Positions 39,848 to 50,878 of a stretch of DNA of 51,409 nt are shown in pieces; positions within the stretch are counted from its first letter, which is position 1; every line of letters starts with the position of its first letter. The translations under genes and the position numbers were made by a program. Under the pieces are notes generated by a model. It did not search any database. It saw nothing but the letters and a program-made list of their open reading frames with translations, and was not told the DNA's origin. The DNA comes from JBBQRS01 sp038214535 (GTDB lineage Bacteria > Chloroflexota > Anaerolineae > CG2-30-64-16): the NCBI GenBank assembly GCA_038214535.1, contig JBBQRS010000021.1, positions 1 to 51,409 on the forward strand, written 5' to 3'.

Positions 39848-41869
39848 CTACTCAACACGGAGCAGGCCCAGCCGCACGCGCTTGCCCGCCGGATTGTCGG
39901 CAATATCCATGATGTCCAGGCCCGACGGGTGAGCGGCGTCATAGAGCGCCACGGTCGCCGTGTAGTCGCCGGGCGCAAGGCCTGCGGGCAGCGGGTAGAC
40001 GCCGAAGAGCGCCTCGCCCGGTTGCCAGCGCATCGTGGGATAATCATACCCCGTGGGGCGGCCATCCCAGCGGCCCACTTCGCGCCCCGCGGCGTCCTCA
40101 AACACCAGCGAGACCTTCAGGTCTTGCGTGATGGGATTCAGCGCTCGCCAGTAGAGCGTGAGTGCGCCGTCCGTCGGATCATCCCAGCCGGTGAGCGCGA
40201 CGCGATGCGCGAAGTTCGCGCCGTCATCATGCTCCGATTGTGGTTCGGTAGGGAAGGCTGCGTCGGGGTTCAGCCGCCAATGGCGCGCCGCCAGTTGCCG
40301 GAAATCGCCCGCGCCGGCTTGCTCGGTTCCTGCACGATTCAGGAAGTAGGGCGCGAAGCCCACCGGGTCTACCACCTCATCCTGCCACTGTACCAGCCAC
40401 GCGCCCGGCGCGCCCGCCAACGCCTGTTCTAAAACCGCGCCCGTCTCAAAGCCCAGCGTCGCATTGACATCAAGCACATCAATATCGGGCAGCCGGACGG
40501 CGGGCATGTCTGTGGCGTAGTAGTCCCAGACGGGCCAGGCGTGCCCGGACACCAGCAACACCGGTTCATCGGGGCCACGCTGTGCGCGCACAGCCGCAGT
40601 CAACTCGCGCCATTGCGCCTTGCCGAACGCCGGGTCGCTGAACCAGTTTGACACGGATACGAACGATGCCCCGATGAGGAACAGGCTCAACATACCGGCC
40701 AGTGCGTAACCGATGGGCCGGCCGCGTGGCCCGGTGCGATGCAGCAGCGCGCCGATGCCGCCTGACAGGATCAAAAGATAGGCCGGGGAGGCGAGCATCA
40801 GATAGCGCGCGTTGAACTTGGGCGAACGCGAGGCCACCGCCAGCACGCCTACCACCGGCACGATCAGGCCGATCAGCAGCCAGCCCAGCGCCGGGCGGCG
40901 GCGCGGGTCGAGAAGTAAAGCCCCGATCGCCACCGCCAGCGCCAGCCCGAAAAACGGCAGCAATCGCACGGCGTCCGGTTCGAGCATCGCCTCGGGCGCG
41001 GCCGAAGTAAAACTGACGGCGACGTGGCGCACCGCCTCGCCCAGCTTCAGCGCACCGCCCCAGTAGGAGCTATCCACGCGATAGCGGTTCAGCATGGAGG
41101 GCAGCCACGGCAGGTAGAGCAGGAGGATGGCAAGCCCCGACAACAGCGCAGGCCACAGGTGTGCCCACTGCCGGTCATGCCGCAGCCAGTAGATTGCGTA
41201 ACAGAGGGCGTAGGCGATCAACAGGAACGCCCCGAAGTAGTGCGTGTAGAGCATGGCACCCGCGACGATGGCAAACACGGACCACCAGGCAACGGATGAA
41301 AAGCGGACACCTGCCCCCACCGCAGGTGCGGGGTACGCGGATGAAGAGAATTGAATCTCAGGTGTACGTAATGATAATCGACGCGAGGGCGGGTCGGCGG
41401 CGCGGATGAGGAAGTATCCGGCGAGAACGGCCAGGAAGACGAGTTGGGTATACATGCGCGCTTCCTGCGCATAGTAGACATAAAGCGGATGGACGGCGGC
41501 CAACCACGCAGCGGCGACCCCCGCGCCGCGCCCCATCAACCGGCGTCCCACGGCCCACATTAGCAGCACGGTCAGTATGCCGAAGACGACCGAGGGGAAG
41601 CGCAGCGTCCATTCGCCCGCTTGGCCCGCACCCATCAGGCGCGTCCACCCGGCCAGCACGTAGTAATAGAGTGGCGGCTGGATGTCTTCCGCGGTCCAAC
41701 GCGTCAGTTCCGTGATGCCCTGCGCGGCGACGTGTGCGGACACGGCTTCGTCATACCAGAGGCTTTGCGTCTCCAGATGATGCACGCGCAGCGCCCACGC
41801 GGTCATCACTGCGAGGAGCAGCAAAACGCGGACGGTGCGCGATGCACGGCGATCAGGAGTTTGCGTCAC
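39848..41869 (-). CDS. GT39-type membrane glycosyltransferase (ArnT/PMT-like)
   Basis: A 673-residue membrane protein. The first loop carries the catalytic acidic motif SLWYDEAVSAH (Asp about residue 39) and the later conserved DIQPPLYYYVLAGW, as in polyprenyl-phosphate-sugar:acceptor transferases. About 11 membrane segments cover residues 12-430; a soluble beta-rich C-terminal domain follows (about 450-673). It would take a sugar from a polyprenyl phosphate donor on the outer side of the membrane, such as the product of a GT2 enzyme at 27042 or 48659. The GTG start at 41869 lies 3 nt after the upstream stop. Confidence 0.87.
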   Translation of the reverse strand: MTQTPDRRASRTVRVLLLLAVMTAWALRVHHLETQSLWYDEAVSAHVAAQGITELTRWTAEDIQPPLYYYVLAGWTRLMGAGQAGEWTLRFPSVVFGILTVLLMWAVGRRLMGRGAGVAAAWLAAVHPLYVYYAQEARMYTQLVFLAVLAGYFLIRAADPPSRRLSLRTPEIQFSSSAYPAPAVGAGVRFSSVAWWSVFAIVAGAMLYTHYFGAFLLIAYALCYAIYWLRHDRQWAHLWPALLSGLAILLLYLPWLPSMLNRYRVDSSYWGGALKLGEAVRHVAVSFTSAAPEAMLEPDAVRLLPFFGLALAVAIGALLLDPRRRPALGWLLIGLIVPVVGVLAVASRSPKFNARYLMLASPAYLLILSGGIGALLHRTGPRGRPIGYALAGMLSLFLIGASFVSVSNWFSDPAFGKAQWRELTAAVRAQRGPDEPVLLVSGHAWPVWDYYATDMPAVRLPDIDVLDVNATLGFETGAVLEQALAGAPGAWLVQWQDEVVDPVGFAPYFLNRAGTEQAGAGDFRQLAARHWRLNPDAAFPTEPQSEHDDGANFAHRVALTGWDDPTDGALTLYWRALNPITQDLKVSLVFEDAAGREVGRWDGRPTGYDYPTMRWQPGEALFGVYPLPAGLAPGDYTATVALYDAAHPSGLDIMDIADNPAGKRVRLGLLRVE

Positions 41870-41872
41870 AAT

Positions 41873-44431
41873 TCATTCCAGCGAAGCGCAACATTCGGGC
41901 ACGGTTGCGCAGCATAGGTCGGCGGTGTGGGCGATTTGTTCCTTCACCCGCACCGTCCCTAAGACGAATTCGTCGCCCGCGGCGCTCCCGGCGGCGTCCG
42001 TCAACGCCAGCCGCTCGCCCGTCGCCAGATCGTACCAGCCCAGGACGACGCGATATGCGCCGGGGGTCAGGTCGGTGGGCAGATCGAACGCGTGCGCGTC
42101 CCACGTGGCATAGCCTCCGGTGGGCCAACGGTCGGTGCGACGCGGGGTGAACCAGGTCGGCGTGCCGTCGGCTGATGCGACAGTGCCATCCTGCGCATCG
42201 CGCAGTTGCATGAAGACGGTGTAGTCTCGCGGCGCGGGGCCGTCTGTCTGCCAGCGCAGCTTGACCGGCAGGCGCGTGCCCGCCGCTATGGTTTCGGGCA
42301 GCGTGTGACCGGTGAGCGCCACCGACCACTCATCACCGGCGAAGGACGCATCATCGGGATGGATATTGGACGACTCCGTCAGCGGGGCGGGCTGACCATC
42401 GCGCCAGGCCCATGCGGACAACTGTAGCCGCTCATCTGCCGTAACGGTTGCCTCTCCGCGGCTGATCTCCGGTACCGGCGTCTCGTCACCATGATGCACA
42501 CCAATAACGGCGGCCCACTCGGCCGGCAGATACCAGGGCAATGTGGTAGTAACGATCGTTTCATCGGGCTGCCAGCGTTCGGGCGAATACCAGACCTGCG
42601 CGGGCATCGGGCGCAGCGCGGTGTCGTCGGCCACGTCGCCGGTGGGCGAGAGCGTCTGCACGGAGATTTCCGTCCCCGGCGGCAGCGGCTCCTGCGCCTG
42701 CCAGTAGAGCCGTATCTGCGTCGTCCGCCATTTCAGATCGTGGGCGAGATCGTAACCGATCAACCGTATACCCTCTCCAAACGTTATGTCTAGCGGGTAT
42801 TGCGGTTTCGCATCGGGGGCGCGGGTGAAGTCGTTGAATGCGTCGGGGATTTCCGCCGCGCCCGCTCCCTTTGTCAGCAGCAGATAACCATCTGCGGCGT
42901 CGGTCACGCCCCAACCGGCAGCCAACAGCCCATCCACTGCATCGCGCACCTCGATCGGATGCATATCGGTACGGCCGGTAACGTCTACCAGGGCGTACTC
43001 GGCTTCGCCCAGCCACGGGAACCTGTAGATCAGCTTGCGGTGGCTGAGGTGCGGGTAGAGATCAGCGGCGACGCTCAACGACGCGTCTGCGGGGATTTGC
43101 GCGGCAAAGCGCGCCAGCAGCCGGTGATGTGCGGTGACCTGTGACCCGGCGCTCGCTGCGAAGCGCCGGTATTCACGTCCGACCGGGGTGTAACCCGCGA
43201 CGAGTTGCCACGTCAGAGCTGCGAACAGCACAACGAGTAAGAGGGCCGTATAAGCCTGCGCTGTCTCATTACCCCTGGCCCCGGGGATGACAAAATCGCG
43301 CCCGGACGCGCGCTGCGCCAGCCGGATCACGCGGCTCAAGCCCAATGCCCCGGCAATTGCCACATACGGAACCAGTGGCGCAGAGTAGTGCAGTTCGCCC
43401 GCATACTGGAGTGGGAAAGAGCTGAGCAGATTGGCGAGAAACAGCGGCGCGGCCAGGATCAGGATGTCCGGCGCGAGCAACGCCAGCAAGGCCACCGGCG
43501 CGAGCAGGCTGAAGATATAGCGGGCGCGCAACGGTTCCAGAGCGATTTGGATGACCTTGCCCGGCTGTGTAATGAGCGCGCGGATCACGTCACCGAAGGA
43601 ATCGCCCAGCGCGCCGTAGCGGCTGACGTAGGGCGTTGTGCTCAACCCGTAGACCTCTGCGGCGAAGCGCGGGATGATCACGAAAGTGGTGAGGTAGAAC
43701 CAGCCGATCCCGAAAAGGAACATGCCCAGCCCGGCGATGACACCGCGTGTGCGATCCGGCCCACCCCCGGTCGCGGCGCGCCACGCCCGGAACGCTGCAT
43801 AGAGGCCCAGCAGCGCCGTGAGCAGGGCCATACCTTCCTGCACGTTCGCCAGCAGGAACGCCGCCAGCGTTAACCGCGCCCACTGGCGCTGCTCGACTGC
43901 CCAGAAAGCCCACGCGATGAGCGGCGGGGCCAGGGGCAAGGCGTGGAACTCGCTGACCGCGGCGACCTGGAGTGCCGGGGACAGTAGATAGGCGAGGGCA
44001 AAGGTCAACCCACCCCATGCGGCCAGGTCGGCCCGTCGTCCGCCCACGTCGGCCGCGCCCGCCGCCGGGCATAACGCCCGCCGCAGCCACCGTCGCGCCA
44101 GCAGATAGATGGGCCACGCGCCGAGCGCCAACGCCACGGCCTGCAACCACAATAAGGCGCGCACGTCATCCCACAGCCAGAAGACCAGCGAGACAGGCAA
44201 GAAAATCGGCTCGACGTGATCGGTGAGCCGCGTGCTGATCGTCTCATCCTTCATCTCCTGCAAGGGCCGCCCGTGCGCGGTGTTCCAGATCGCGAGGTCC
44301 ATCTGGCCCAGATCGGACTTGGCGGTGAGGTGCGCCTCATGCATCCACACCGTGTACGCGCCGAACCAGGCGACGAAGAGGGCCATCGCCGCCATCACGA
44401 GCCAGGTCTGGAGGCGTTGCGGTAGATGCAT
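41873..44431 (-). CDS. DUF2079 membrane protein with C-terminal soluble domains
   Basis: An 852-residue protein. The N-terminal half (about 1-440) has around 10 membrane segments and the DUF2079 signature: SDLGQMDLAIWNTAHGRPL, TRLTDHVEPIFLPV, and LPLAPPLIAWAFWA. DUF2079 belongs to the GT-C glycosyltransferase superfamily, and the Asp in SDLGQMDL occupies the catalytic loop. The C-terminal half (about 470-852) contains three beta-rich modules similar in style to that of the GT39 neighbour. It is probably a lipid-linked sugar transferase with unknown acceptor. It is followed by the GT39 gene after 3 nt; a CTGAAG palindrome precedes it. Confidence 0.82.
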   Translation of the reverse strand: MHLPQRLQTWLVMAAMALFVAWFGAYTVWMHEAHLTAKSDLGQMDLAIWNTAHGRPLQEMKDETISTRLTDHVEPIFLPVSLVFWLWDDVRALLWLQAVALALGAWPIYLLARRWLRRALCPAAGAADVGGRRADLAAWGGLTFALAYLLSPALQVAAVSEFHALPLAPPLIAWAFWAVEQRQWARLTLAAFLLANVQEGMALLTALLGLYAAFRAWRAATGGGPDRTRGVIAGLGMFLFGIGWFYLTTFVIIPRFAAEVYGLSTTPYVSRYGALGDSFGDVIRALITQPGKVIQIALEPLRARYIFSLLAPVALLALLAPDILILAAPLFLANLLSSFPLQYAGELHYSAPLVPYVAIAGALGLSRVIRLAQRASGRDFVIPGARGNETAQAYTALLLVVLFAALTWQLVAGYTPVGREYRRFAASAGSQVTAHHRLLARFAAQIPADASLSVAADLYPHLSHRKLIYRFPWLGEAEYALVDVTGRTDMHPIEVRDAVDGLLAAGWGVTDAADGYLLLTKGAGAAEIPDAFNDFTRAPDAKPQYPLDITFGEGIRLIGYDLAHDLKWRTTQIRLYWQAQEPLPPGTEISVQTLSPTGDVADDTALRPMPAQVWYSPERWQPDETIVTTTLPWYLPAEWAAVIGVHHGDETPVPEISRGEATVTADERLQLSAWAWRDGQPAPLTESSNIHPDDASFAGDEWSVALTGHTLPETIAAGTRLPVKLRWQTDGPAPRDYTVFMQLRDAQDGTVASADGTPTWFTPRRTDRWPTGGYATWDAHAFDLPTDLTPGAYRVVLGWYDLATGERLALTDAAGSAAGDEFVLGTVRVKEQIAHTADLCCATVPECCASLE

Positions 44432-44454
44432 CAGAAATCACTCAGGTCGGGCGC

Positions 44455-44478
44455 ATGGCTGAAGCCATTACTACGAAG
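44455..44478 (+). repeat. CTGAAG-loop palindrome, copy 1
   Basis: ATGGCTGAAGCCAT (44455-44468) followed by TACTACGAAG. The minus-strand complement of CTACGAA supplies TCG-TAG, the last sense codon and the stop of the flippase-like gene. Related copies are at 45400-45424 and 50774-50797. Confidence 0.7.
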
Positions 44479-45388
44479 ATGGACCGTCGTGTGACCGCGC
44501 GGCGCGCCGCGCCAGCACGACGCCTGCCCCCAGCAACTCGCCGGCTACCATCCACAGGCGCGCCACGATGGAAATCACGACGGCGACGGAGACGGGCAGC
44601 AGTTGTCCCAACAGCAGCGCCATCACCCCTTCGCGCACGCCCAGCCCGGAGGGCGTCAACATGCTAAGATAGCCCGCGGTGTAGGCCGTCACCCACGTGG
44701 CGGTGAGCCACGGTGCGTCTGGCCAACTCACCACGGTCAACGAACGCACCAGCGCGGCAAAGGCCAGCCCCAGCATCAGCCAGACGATGACGTAACGGAA
44801 CAGCAATACCCACACCTGCCCCCACGTTAGCGTCACCTGGATCGGGGGTCGCTTGACTGCCGCCAGGAGCCGGTTCATCACCGCTTCGAGCAGGCGCGGC
44901 TGCAAAAGCAGCAACCCCAGCGGGACAAGCCATAACACCGGGCGAAAGCGCGCGGCCCATTCCGCCTGATCCGTCGCCGCGAAATAGATCGCCGCCATCG
45001 AAAGACCCGCGGCCGTAGAAATCGCCTGGTGTAACACGATGCTGGTCAGCGTGGAGACGCGCGGCACGCCGTCTTCCGCCGCCATTTCCGCCATACCCAG
45101 GAACTGCCAGACGTTGCCGGGGATGTAGCGGATGATGTTGCTGAGATACCAGACTTCCGCCGCGCGCCCGAAGGGCAGTCGCCCGCCCAGCCCTGCGAGG
45201 ATGCTGCGCCACGTGTCCAACTCAAAGAGCCACGCGGCCTCCAGCCCGATCAGCGCCAGCACGGCCCAACCCGGCTCGATCTCCCATTCGTAGGTGCGCA
45301 ACTCTGACCACTGGCTGCGCACCAGCAGCCCCAGGAATGCCAGCGCCGCGACGACAAACACCACCGCCGCGATGCGCCGCCAGTTCAT
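44471..45388 (-). CDS. Lysylphosphatidylglycerol-synthase-TM/AglD-like membrane protein
   Basis: A 305-residue integral membrane protein of the LPG_synthase_TM (UPF0104/AglD) family with about eight membrane segments. Characteristic are LSNIIRYIPGNVWQFLGMAEMA, VSTLTSIVLHQAISTAAGL and the C-terminal GYLSMLTPSGLGVREGVMALLL. The family's members lack the catalytic domain of MprF and serve in lipid or lipid-linked sugar transfer across membranes; AglD takes part in archaeal N-glycan assembly. A lipid-linked sugar flippase or accessory role fits this cluster. Its stop codon lies within a CTGAAG palindrome, and another copy lies just upstream of its start. Confidence 0.85.
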   Translation of the reverse strand: MNWRRIAAVVFVVAALAFLGLLVRSQWSELRTYEWEIEPGWAVLALIGLEAAWLFELDTWRSILAGLGGRLPFGRAAEVWYLSNIIRYIPGNVWQFLGMAEMAAEDGVPRVSTLTSIVLHQAISTAAGLSMAAIYFAATDQAEWAARFRPVLWLVPLGLLLLQPRLLEAVMNRLLAAVKRPPIQVTLTWGQVWVLLFRYVIVWLMLGLAFAALVRSLTVVSWPDAPWLTATWVTAYTAGYLSMLTPSGLGVREGVMALLLGQLLPVSVAVVISIVARLWMVAGELLGAGVVLARRAARSHDGPSS

Positions 45389-45399
45389 AGCGCCCGGTT

Positions 45400-45475
45400 G
45401 CGCACTGAAGTGCGCACTACGAACAATACAATCGTTCCACGCACCTTCTCGTTTGTAGTGCGCACTTCAGTGCGC
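45400..45475. repeat. CTGAAG-loop palindromes, copy 2, as a 25-bp inverted pair
   Basis: GCGCACTGAAGTGCGC plus ACTACGAAC (45400-45424) pairs with an inverted copy (45451-45475) with one mismatch, leaving a 26-nt loop. Each arm is itself a small hairpin. The right arm contains the last codons and TGA stop of the oxidoreductase gene (45467-45469). Confidence 0.8.
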
Positions 45476-46513
45476 CTCCCACACCCCATCGGCGATCGTC
45501 ACCGGCGCGCACGTGCGCGCCGACTCATACATCGCCAGCACCAACGCCAGCGACTTGCGCCCCTCGCGCCCGTGCGTCTGCGAGGGCCGGTCGTCGCGAA
45601 TCGCGGCGATCATATCGGCAATCACGGCCTTGTGGCTCTGCCCGTAGATCGAGGGCGGGTCAATCTCATCGCGGGTGATGGCCTCGCGTTCGTGCTCCAG
45701 CGCGCCGCGCACCTTCCAGATCACCTTGCGGTTGAGCGCCGTGCCGCCTACCTTCAGTGACCCGTATTCGCCGAAGACCGCCACCGAGCCTTCCATGTTC
45801 TCGGGATAGGTCACCGTGGAGCCTTCGACCGTCGCCAGCGCCCCGTTGCGAAAACGGATGCTCGCCACCCCCACGTCTTCCGCCTCCATCTGGTGCGCCA
45901 GCGTCGCGCTGTAGGCGAAGACACTTTCGGGCGCGCCCAGCAGCCATTGCAGCGCGTCAATGTGGTGGATGGACTGATTCATCAGCGCCCCGCCGTCCAT
46001 CGCCCAGGTGCCGTGCCAGCCATCTTCATAATATTCTTGCGGGCGATACCAGCGCACCGTAGCCGCGCCCAGCAACAGGCGGCCCAACCCCCCGCTATCC
46101 ACAATCGCGCGGAGTTCCTGCATGGGCGGGTTATAGCGATTTTGCAGCACCACGCACAGCTTGCGGCCCGTCGCCTCCGCGGCGGCGATCATCCGCCCGG
46201 CGTCGGCCAGGTCCAGCGCCATCGGCTTCTCGACGATCACGTGTTTCCCCGCTTGCATGGCGTCAATCGCCATCTGCGCGTGGAGGCCGCTCGGCGTGCA
46301 AATGGTGATCACGTCCAGATCGGCGCGGTCAAGCAGATAGCGGTAGTCCGTGTATGGTTCCGGCCCGTACTCGCTCGCGAACCGATCCGCGCGACTCTGC
46401 AGAATGTCGGCCACGGCCGCGAGGCGCCCGCCCTCCAGCTCGCGTAATGACTGCGCATGACGCGGAGCCACCCGCCCGCACCCCACCAACCCGAATTGCA
46501 GTATCTCGTTCAT
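45467..46513 (-). CDS. Gfo/Idh/MocA oxidoreductase (WbpB-like)
   Basis: A 348-residue NAD-dependent dehydrogenase: nucleotide loop FGLVGCGRVAPRHA, VITICTPSGLHAQMA, the catalytic Lys in HVIVEKPMAL, and WAMDGGALMNQSIHHIDALQWLLG typical of the sugar-nucleotide subgroup. WbpB oxidises C3 of a UDP-N-acetyl-hexuronic acid and hands the ketone to a WbpE-type aminotransferase; such an aminotransferase is at 49627. This pairing supports a 3-amino-sugar route, though the sugar is unproven and no WbpA or WbpD homologue is in the window. ATG 46513 overlaps the epimerase stop by 4 nt. The stop and last two codons come from a palindrome. Confidence 0.87.
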   Translation of the reverse strand: MNEILQFGLVGCGRVAPRHAQSLRELEGGRLAAVADILQSRADRFASEYGPEPYTDYRYLLDRADLDVITICTPSGLHAQMAIDAMQAGKHVIVEKPMALDLADAGRMIAAAEATGRKLCVVLQNRYNPPMQELRAIVDSGGLGRLLLGAATVRWYRPQEYYEDGWHGTWAMDGGALMNQSIHHIDALQWLLGAPESVFAYSATLAHQMEAEDVGVASIRFRNGALATVEGSTVTYPENMEGSVAVFGEYGSLKVGGTALNRKVIWKVRGALEHEREAITRDEIDPPSIYGQSHKAVIADMIAAIRDDRPSQTHGREGRKSLALVLAMYESARTCAPVTIADGVWEAH

Positions 46514-47429
46514 GAACCGTCCGTTTCCGTGTAATATTGCCAGGTACGCCGCAACCCATCTTCGAAGGAGACCTGCGGCGTCCAGCCGAGCGCCTGCCGC
46601 GCCCGCGTGATGTCGAGGATATTGACCGGTGCATCCGACGGGCGGGCGGGCAGGCGATGCACCTCCAGCGCGCGCCCGGTTGTCGCTTCGATGGCGGCGA
46701 TCACGTCGTTCAGCGATCTGCCGACGCCCGACCCGATGTTGTACACCGCGCGGCTCTGCGCCGTGGTCGCCGCGAGTTGCGCGGCGCGCGCCAGGTCGCT
46801 CACGTAGAAATAGTCGCGCATGACGCTCCCGTCGCCCCATACCTCCAGCGGTTGCCCCGCGGCGGCCCTTGCCATGAAGGCGGCGACTGCGCCCTGTCCC
46901 CCGTCCGGGTCCTGATACGGACCGAACGGGTTGCCGGGCCGCAAGATCACGTAATCCAGACCCTCATTGCGGGCGAAGATGTCCAGATACTTCTCGACCG
47001 CCAGCTTGCTGACCGCATGGGCCGTCAACGGCTCGGTCGGATGCGTTTCCGCGATGGGCAGGTGTTGCGCCGGGCCGTAAACCGACCCCCCGGACGAGAA
47101 GAACACCACGCGCCGGACGCCTGCCTCCACACACAGCCGCAGCAAACGCAACGCGCCGGGAACGTTCACCCCCGCCTCCGCTTCCATGTGCCGATTCGAC
47201 GCGGCAGGCAGATAGCGCCACGTCAGATGATACACCACCGGCGCGCCTTTCAGGATTTCGCGTAGCGCGTCATTCCCGGCGCTGAAAATGTCCATCTCCG
47301 CCCAGCGCACACCGGCCAGCGTGCGCCGCGGTGGGCGCACGTCGCACGAAGTGCATGTGTCGCCCGATGCGACCAGCGTCTCCGCGAGATGCGTCCCGAT
47401 GAACCCATTGCCGCCCAGCAGCACGGCCT

Positions 47430-47433
<4 letters not shown>
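46510..47433 (-). CDS. NAD-dependent epimerase/dehydratase (extended SDR) with His in place of the catalytic Tyr
   Basis: A 307-residue extended short-chain dehydrogenase/reductase: VLLGGNGFIGTHLAETL, VVYHLTWRY, VVFFSSGGSVYG, the LRPGNPFGPYQ loop and the substrate-side MRDYFYVSDLA. The active-site Y-x3-K reads His-Ala-Val-Ser-Lys here (LTAHAVSKLAVEKYL), so the usual proton-transferring tyrosine is replaced by histidine. It might be inactive, or use the conserved Ser and Lys differently. The GTG start at 47433 overlaps the GT4 stop (GTGA) and has GGAG 8 nt upstream. It belongs to the nucleotide-sugar part of the cluster. Confidence 0.87.
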
Positions 47434-48658
<1,225 letters not shown>

Positions 48659-48662
<4 letters not shown>

Positions 48663-49615
48663 CGGAGACGCCGCTCCAGATCCGCCAACCGCTCGCCCTG
48701 GCTCACGATCAGCTCGGCCAGGAACCCGATCAGGAAGAGCAGTAACCCCGCGATCACCAGCCCGCCCGCCATCCAGAAGATGGGGCGCAACTGTCGCCCG
48801 GCGCTCAGCCATTGCCAGATCAGGAACAGGAAGATGAGCACGCTGAACGCAATCGCTGTCAGGCCCATGCCGCCGAAGAAGCGCATCGGCGCGCGGCTGA
48901 AGGTCAACAGGAACTTGACCACCAGCACATCGAGCAGCGAAATGGGGATGCGCCCCAGCCCGAACTTCGACTTGCCCGCCCGGCGCGGATGCCACGCTAC
49001 CGGTACCTCTGTGATCGTGTAACCCTGTTGCGCGGCGATGTGCAGGATGAAGCGATGCCAGTCGGAGCGGAGCGGCGGGAGGGTCTCGATCACCTCATGC
49101 CGGAAGCCCTTGATCCAGTTCATGTCATGGACTTGCAGCCCGAACAAGCCTCGGGAGACGGCGTTGTAGATGCCGGATGCAAAGACCTTGCCGTCATCGC
49201 GGCCCAGCCGTCGCCCTGCCACCACATCGTAACCCGCCGATAGCCCATCGAGCAGCGCGGGGATGTCCGTCTCCGGGTCCGATTCCAGATCGGCGGGGAG
49301 GAACAGCACCATGTCGCCGCGCACGGCGTCGAAGCCGGTGCGCAGCGCTGCCGTGAGGCCGAGGTTGCGCCGGTGGTGAATCACGCGCAGGAAGGGATAT
49401 TGCTCGCGCAACCCGTCCGCGATGGCCCCCGTCCCATCGGTGGAACCGTCATCAATCAGCACCAGCTCCGCAGCGTCGGCGTCGAGGCCCAATGCATCGA
49501 ACGCGCGGGCCGTGCGCTCGACCACTTCGCGGATGCTCTCGGCTTCATCCCGCGCCGGAATCAACACCGAGACATAGGGCGCGTCTTGCGTCACGGCGGC
49601 GGCCGGGGTGGACAC
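48659..49615 (-). CDS. GT2 polyprenyl-phosphate glycosyltransferase with two C-terminal membrane helices
   Basis: A 318-residue DPM1/GtrB/ArnC-type enzyme: VSVLIPARDEAESIREVVERT, LVLIDDGSTDGTG, RNLGLTAALRTGFDAVRGD, VLFLPADLESDPETD and KSKFGLGRIPISLLDVLVVKFL. Two hydrophobic helices follow (about 228-250 and 265-292), as in GtrB-like enzymes. It would load a polyprenyl phosphate with a sugar for the GT39/DUF2079 transferases. The start is uncertain: GTG 49615 has GAGG at 9 nt and is preferred; TTG 49630 would overlap the aminotransferase stop by 4 nt. Confidence 0.86.
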
Positions 49616-49626
49616 GTCAGAACGCC

Positions 49627-50733
49627 TCAACCCACACAGGCTTTGATGGCGTCGGCGACCCGCGCCTGTTGTTCCGGCGTGATCTCAGCATACATCGGGA
49701 GCGACAAGACCTGTTCGCTCGCGGCCTCGGCCACCGGGAACGCGCCGCGCGCCAAACCCATATTGGCGAAGGCCGGTTGCAGATGCAGCGGCAGCGGGTA
49801 ATGCACGCCCACGCCGATACCCTGGCCGGAGAGATGCGCCACCAGGCCGTCGCGATCCGCTGCCCGAATCACGTAGCAATGATAGACGTGACGATTATAG
49901 GAGCGCTCGACGGGGGTGACGACATCGTAGTCTGCCAGTAAGTCGTTGTAACGCTGCGCCGCCGCCCGCCGCCGTTCCGTCCAATCTTCGAGATAGGGCA
50001 GTTTTGCGCCGAGGATCGCGGCTTGCAGCGCATCCAACCGATAACCCCAGCCTAATTCGTCATGTTCGTACTTACTGATGCGCCCATGATCGCGCAGTTT
50101 CTTCACGCGTGCCATCAGCGCGGGATCGTTGCCCGTGACCATGCCGCCGTCGCCATACGCGCCGAGGTTCTTGCTGGGGAAGAAGCTGAAACAGGCAATG
50201 TCGCCGATGCCGCCGCAGCGTTGCCCGCGATACTCCGCGCCGACCGCCTGGGCCGCGTCCTCGATCACCCACAGCCCGCGCCGGCGGGCCACGGCGAGGA
50301 TTTCGTCAAGGTCTGCGGGCTGGCCGAACAGGTGTACCGGTATGATGGCCTTCGTGCGCGGGGTGATGGCCGCTTCCAACCGGGCAGGGTCTATGTTATA
50401 GGTGTCGGGGAGGATGTCCACGAAGACCGGCGTCGCGCCGACCTGCGCGATGGCTTCGGCGGTCGCGTAGAAGGTGAAGGGCGTGGTGATGACCTCATCG
50501 TCGGGGCCGATGCCGCACGCCAAGAGTGCGAGATGCAGCGCGGCCGTCCCCGAAGCGACGCCAACGGCCTCGCGGACATCGGTGAACCGGGCGAACGCTT
50601 CCTCGAACCCCTGGACTTCAGGCCCCATGATGAAGCTGGTATTGTCCAGCACGCGCTGAATCGCGCCGTCTATGTCACCCTTGATATCGGCGTATTGCGC
50701 CTTGAGATCCACCAGTGGAATACCGTCGCCCAA
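49627..50733 (-). CDS. DegT/DnrJ/EryC1/StrS sugar aminotransferase (WbpE-like)
   Basis: A 368-residue PLP enzyme that aminates keto-sugar nucleotides. The N-terminus IPLVDLKAQY and GVASGTAALHLAL are typical; the PLP-binding Asp159 (IEDAAQA) and internal-aldimine Lys188 (SFFPSKNLGAYGDGG) are present, and RHVYHCYVIR lies in the C-terminal domain. The closest profile is WbpE, which makes 3-amino sugars together with a WbpB-type dehydrogenase; such a gene is at 45467. The start is a TTG at 50733 with GAGG 7 nt upstream; no ATG fits. It is the first gene of the glycan cluster. Confidence 0.9.
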   Translation of the reverse strand: MGDGIPLVDLKAQYADIKGDIDGAIQRVLDNTSFIMGPEVQGFEEAFARFTDVREAVGVASGTAALHLALLACGIGPDDEVITTPFTFYATAEAIAQVGATPVFVDILPDTYNIDPARLEAAITPRTKAIIPVHLFGQPADLDEILAVARRRGLWVIEDAAQAVGAEYRGQRCGGIGDIACFSFFPSKNLGAYGDGGMVTGNDPALMARVKKLRDHGRISKYEHDELGWGYRLDALQAAILGAKLPYLEDWTERRRAAAQRYNDLLADYDVVTPVERSYNRHVYHCYVIRAADRDGLVAHLSGQGIGVGVHYPLPLHLQPAFANMGLARGAFPVAEAASEQVLSLPMYAEITPEQQARVADAIKACVG

Positions 50734-50773
50734 TGCCCCACCTCTTCATGTATTTCGTGCCCGACGCCCGCCT

Positions 50774-50797
50774 GCGGCTGAAGCCGCGACTACAAAG
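50774..50797 (+). repeat. CTGAAG-loop palindrome, copy 3
   Basis: GCGGCTGAAGCCGC (50774-50787) followed by GACTACAAAG. It lies in the 145-nt gap upstream of the glycan cluster, so it could affect the leader of the cluster's transcript. No gene is seen in the gap. Confidence 0.65.
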
Positions 50798-50878
50798 GAT
50801 TTCTCCAATGTAGTTTGCGCCGTGGGACCAACACAGTTTAACCGTTCTTGGCGTCTCCGGCAAGCAGGCGCGCAGAGT

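Noticed and set aside
45421..45450. Possible tRNA or small RNA in the loop of the inverted pair
   Set aside because: The 26-nt loop is too short and shows no cloverleaf or conserved T-loop; no tRNA-like T-loop was found in the other gaps either.
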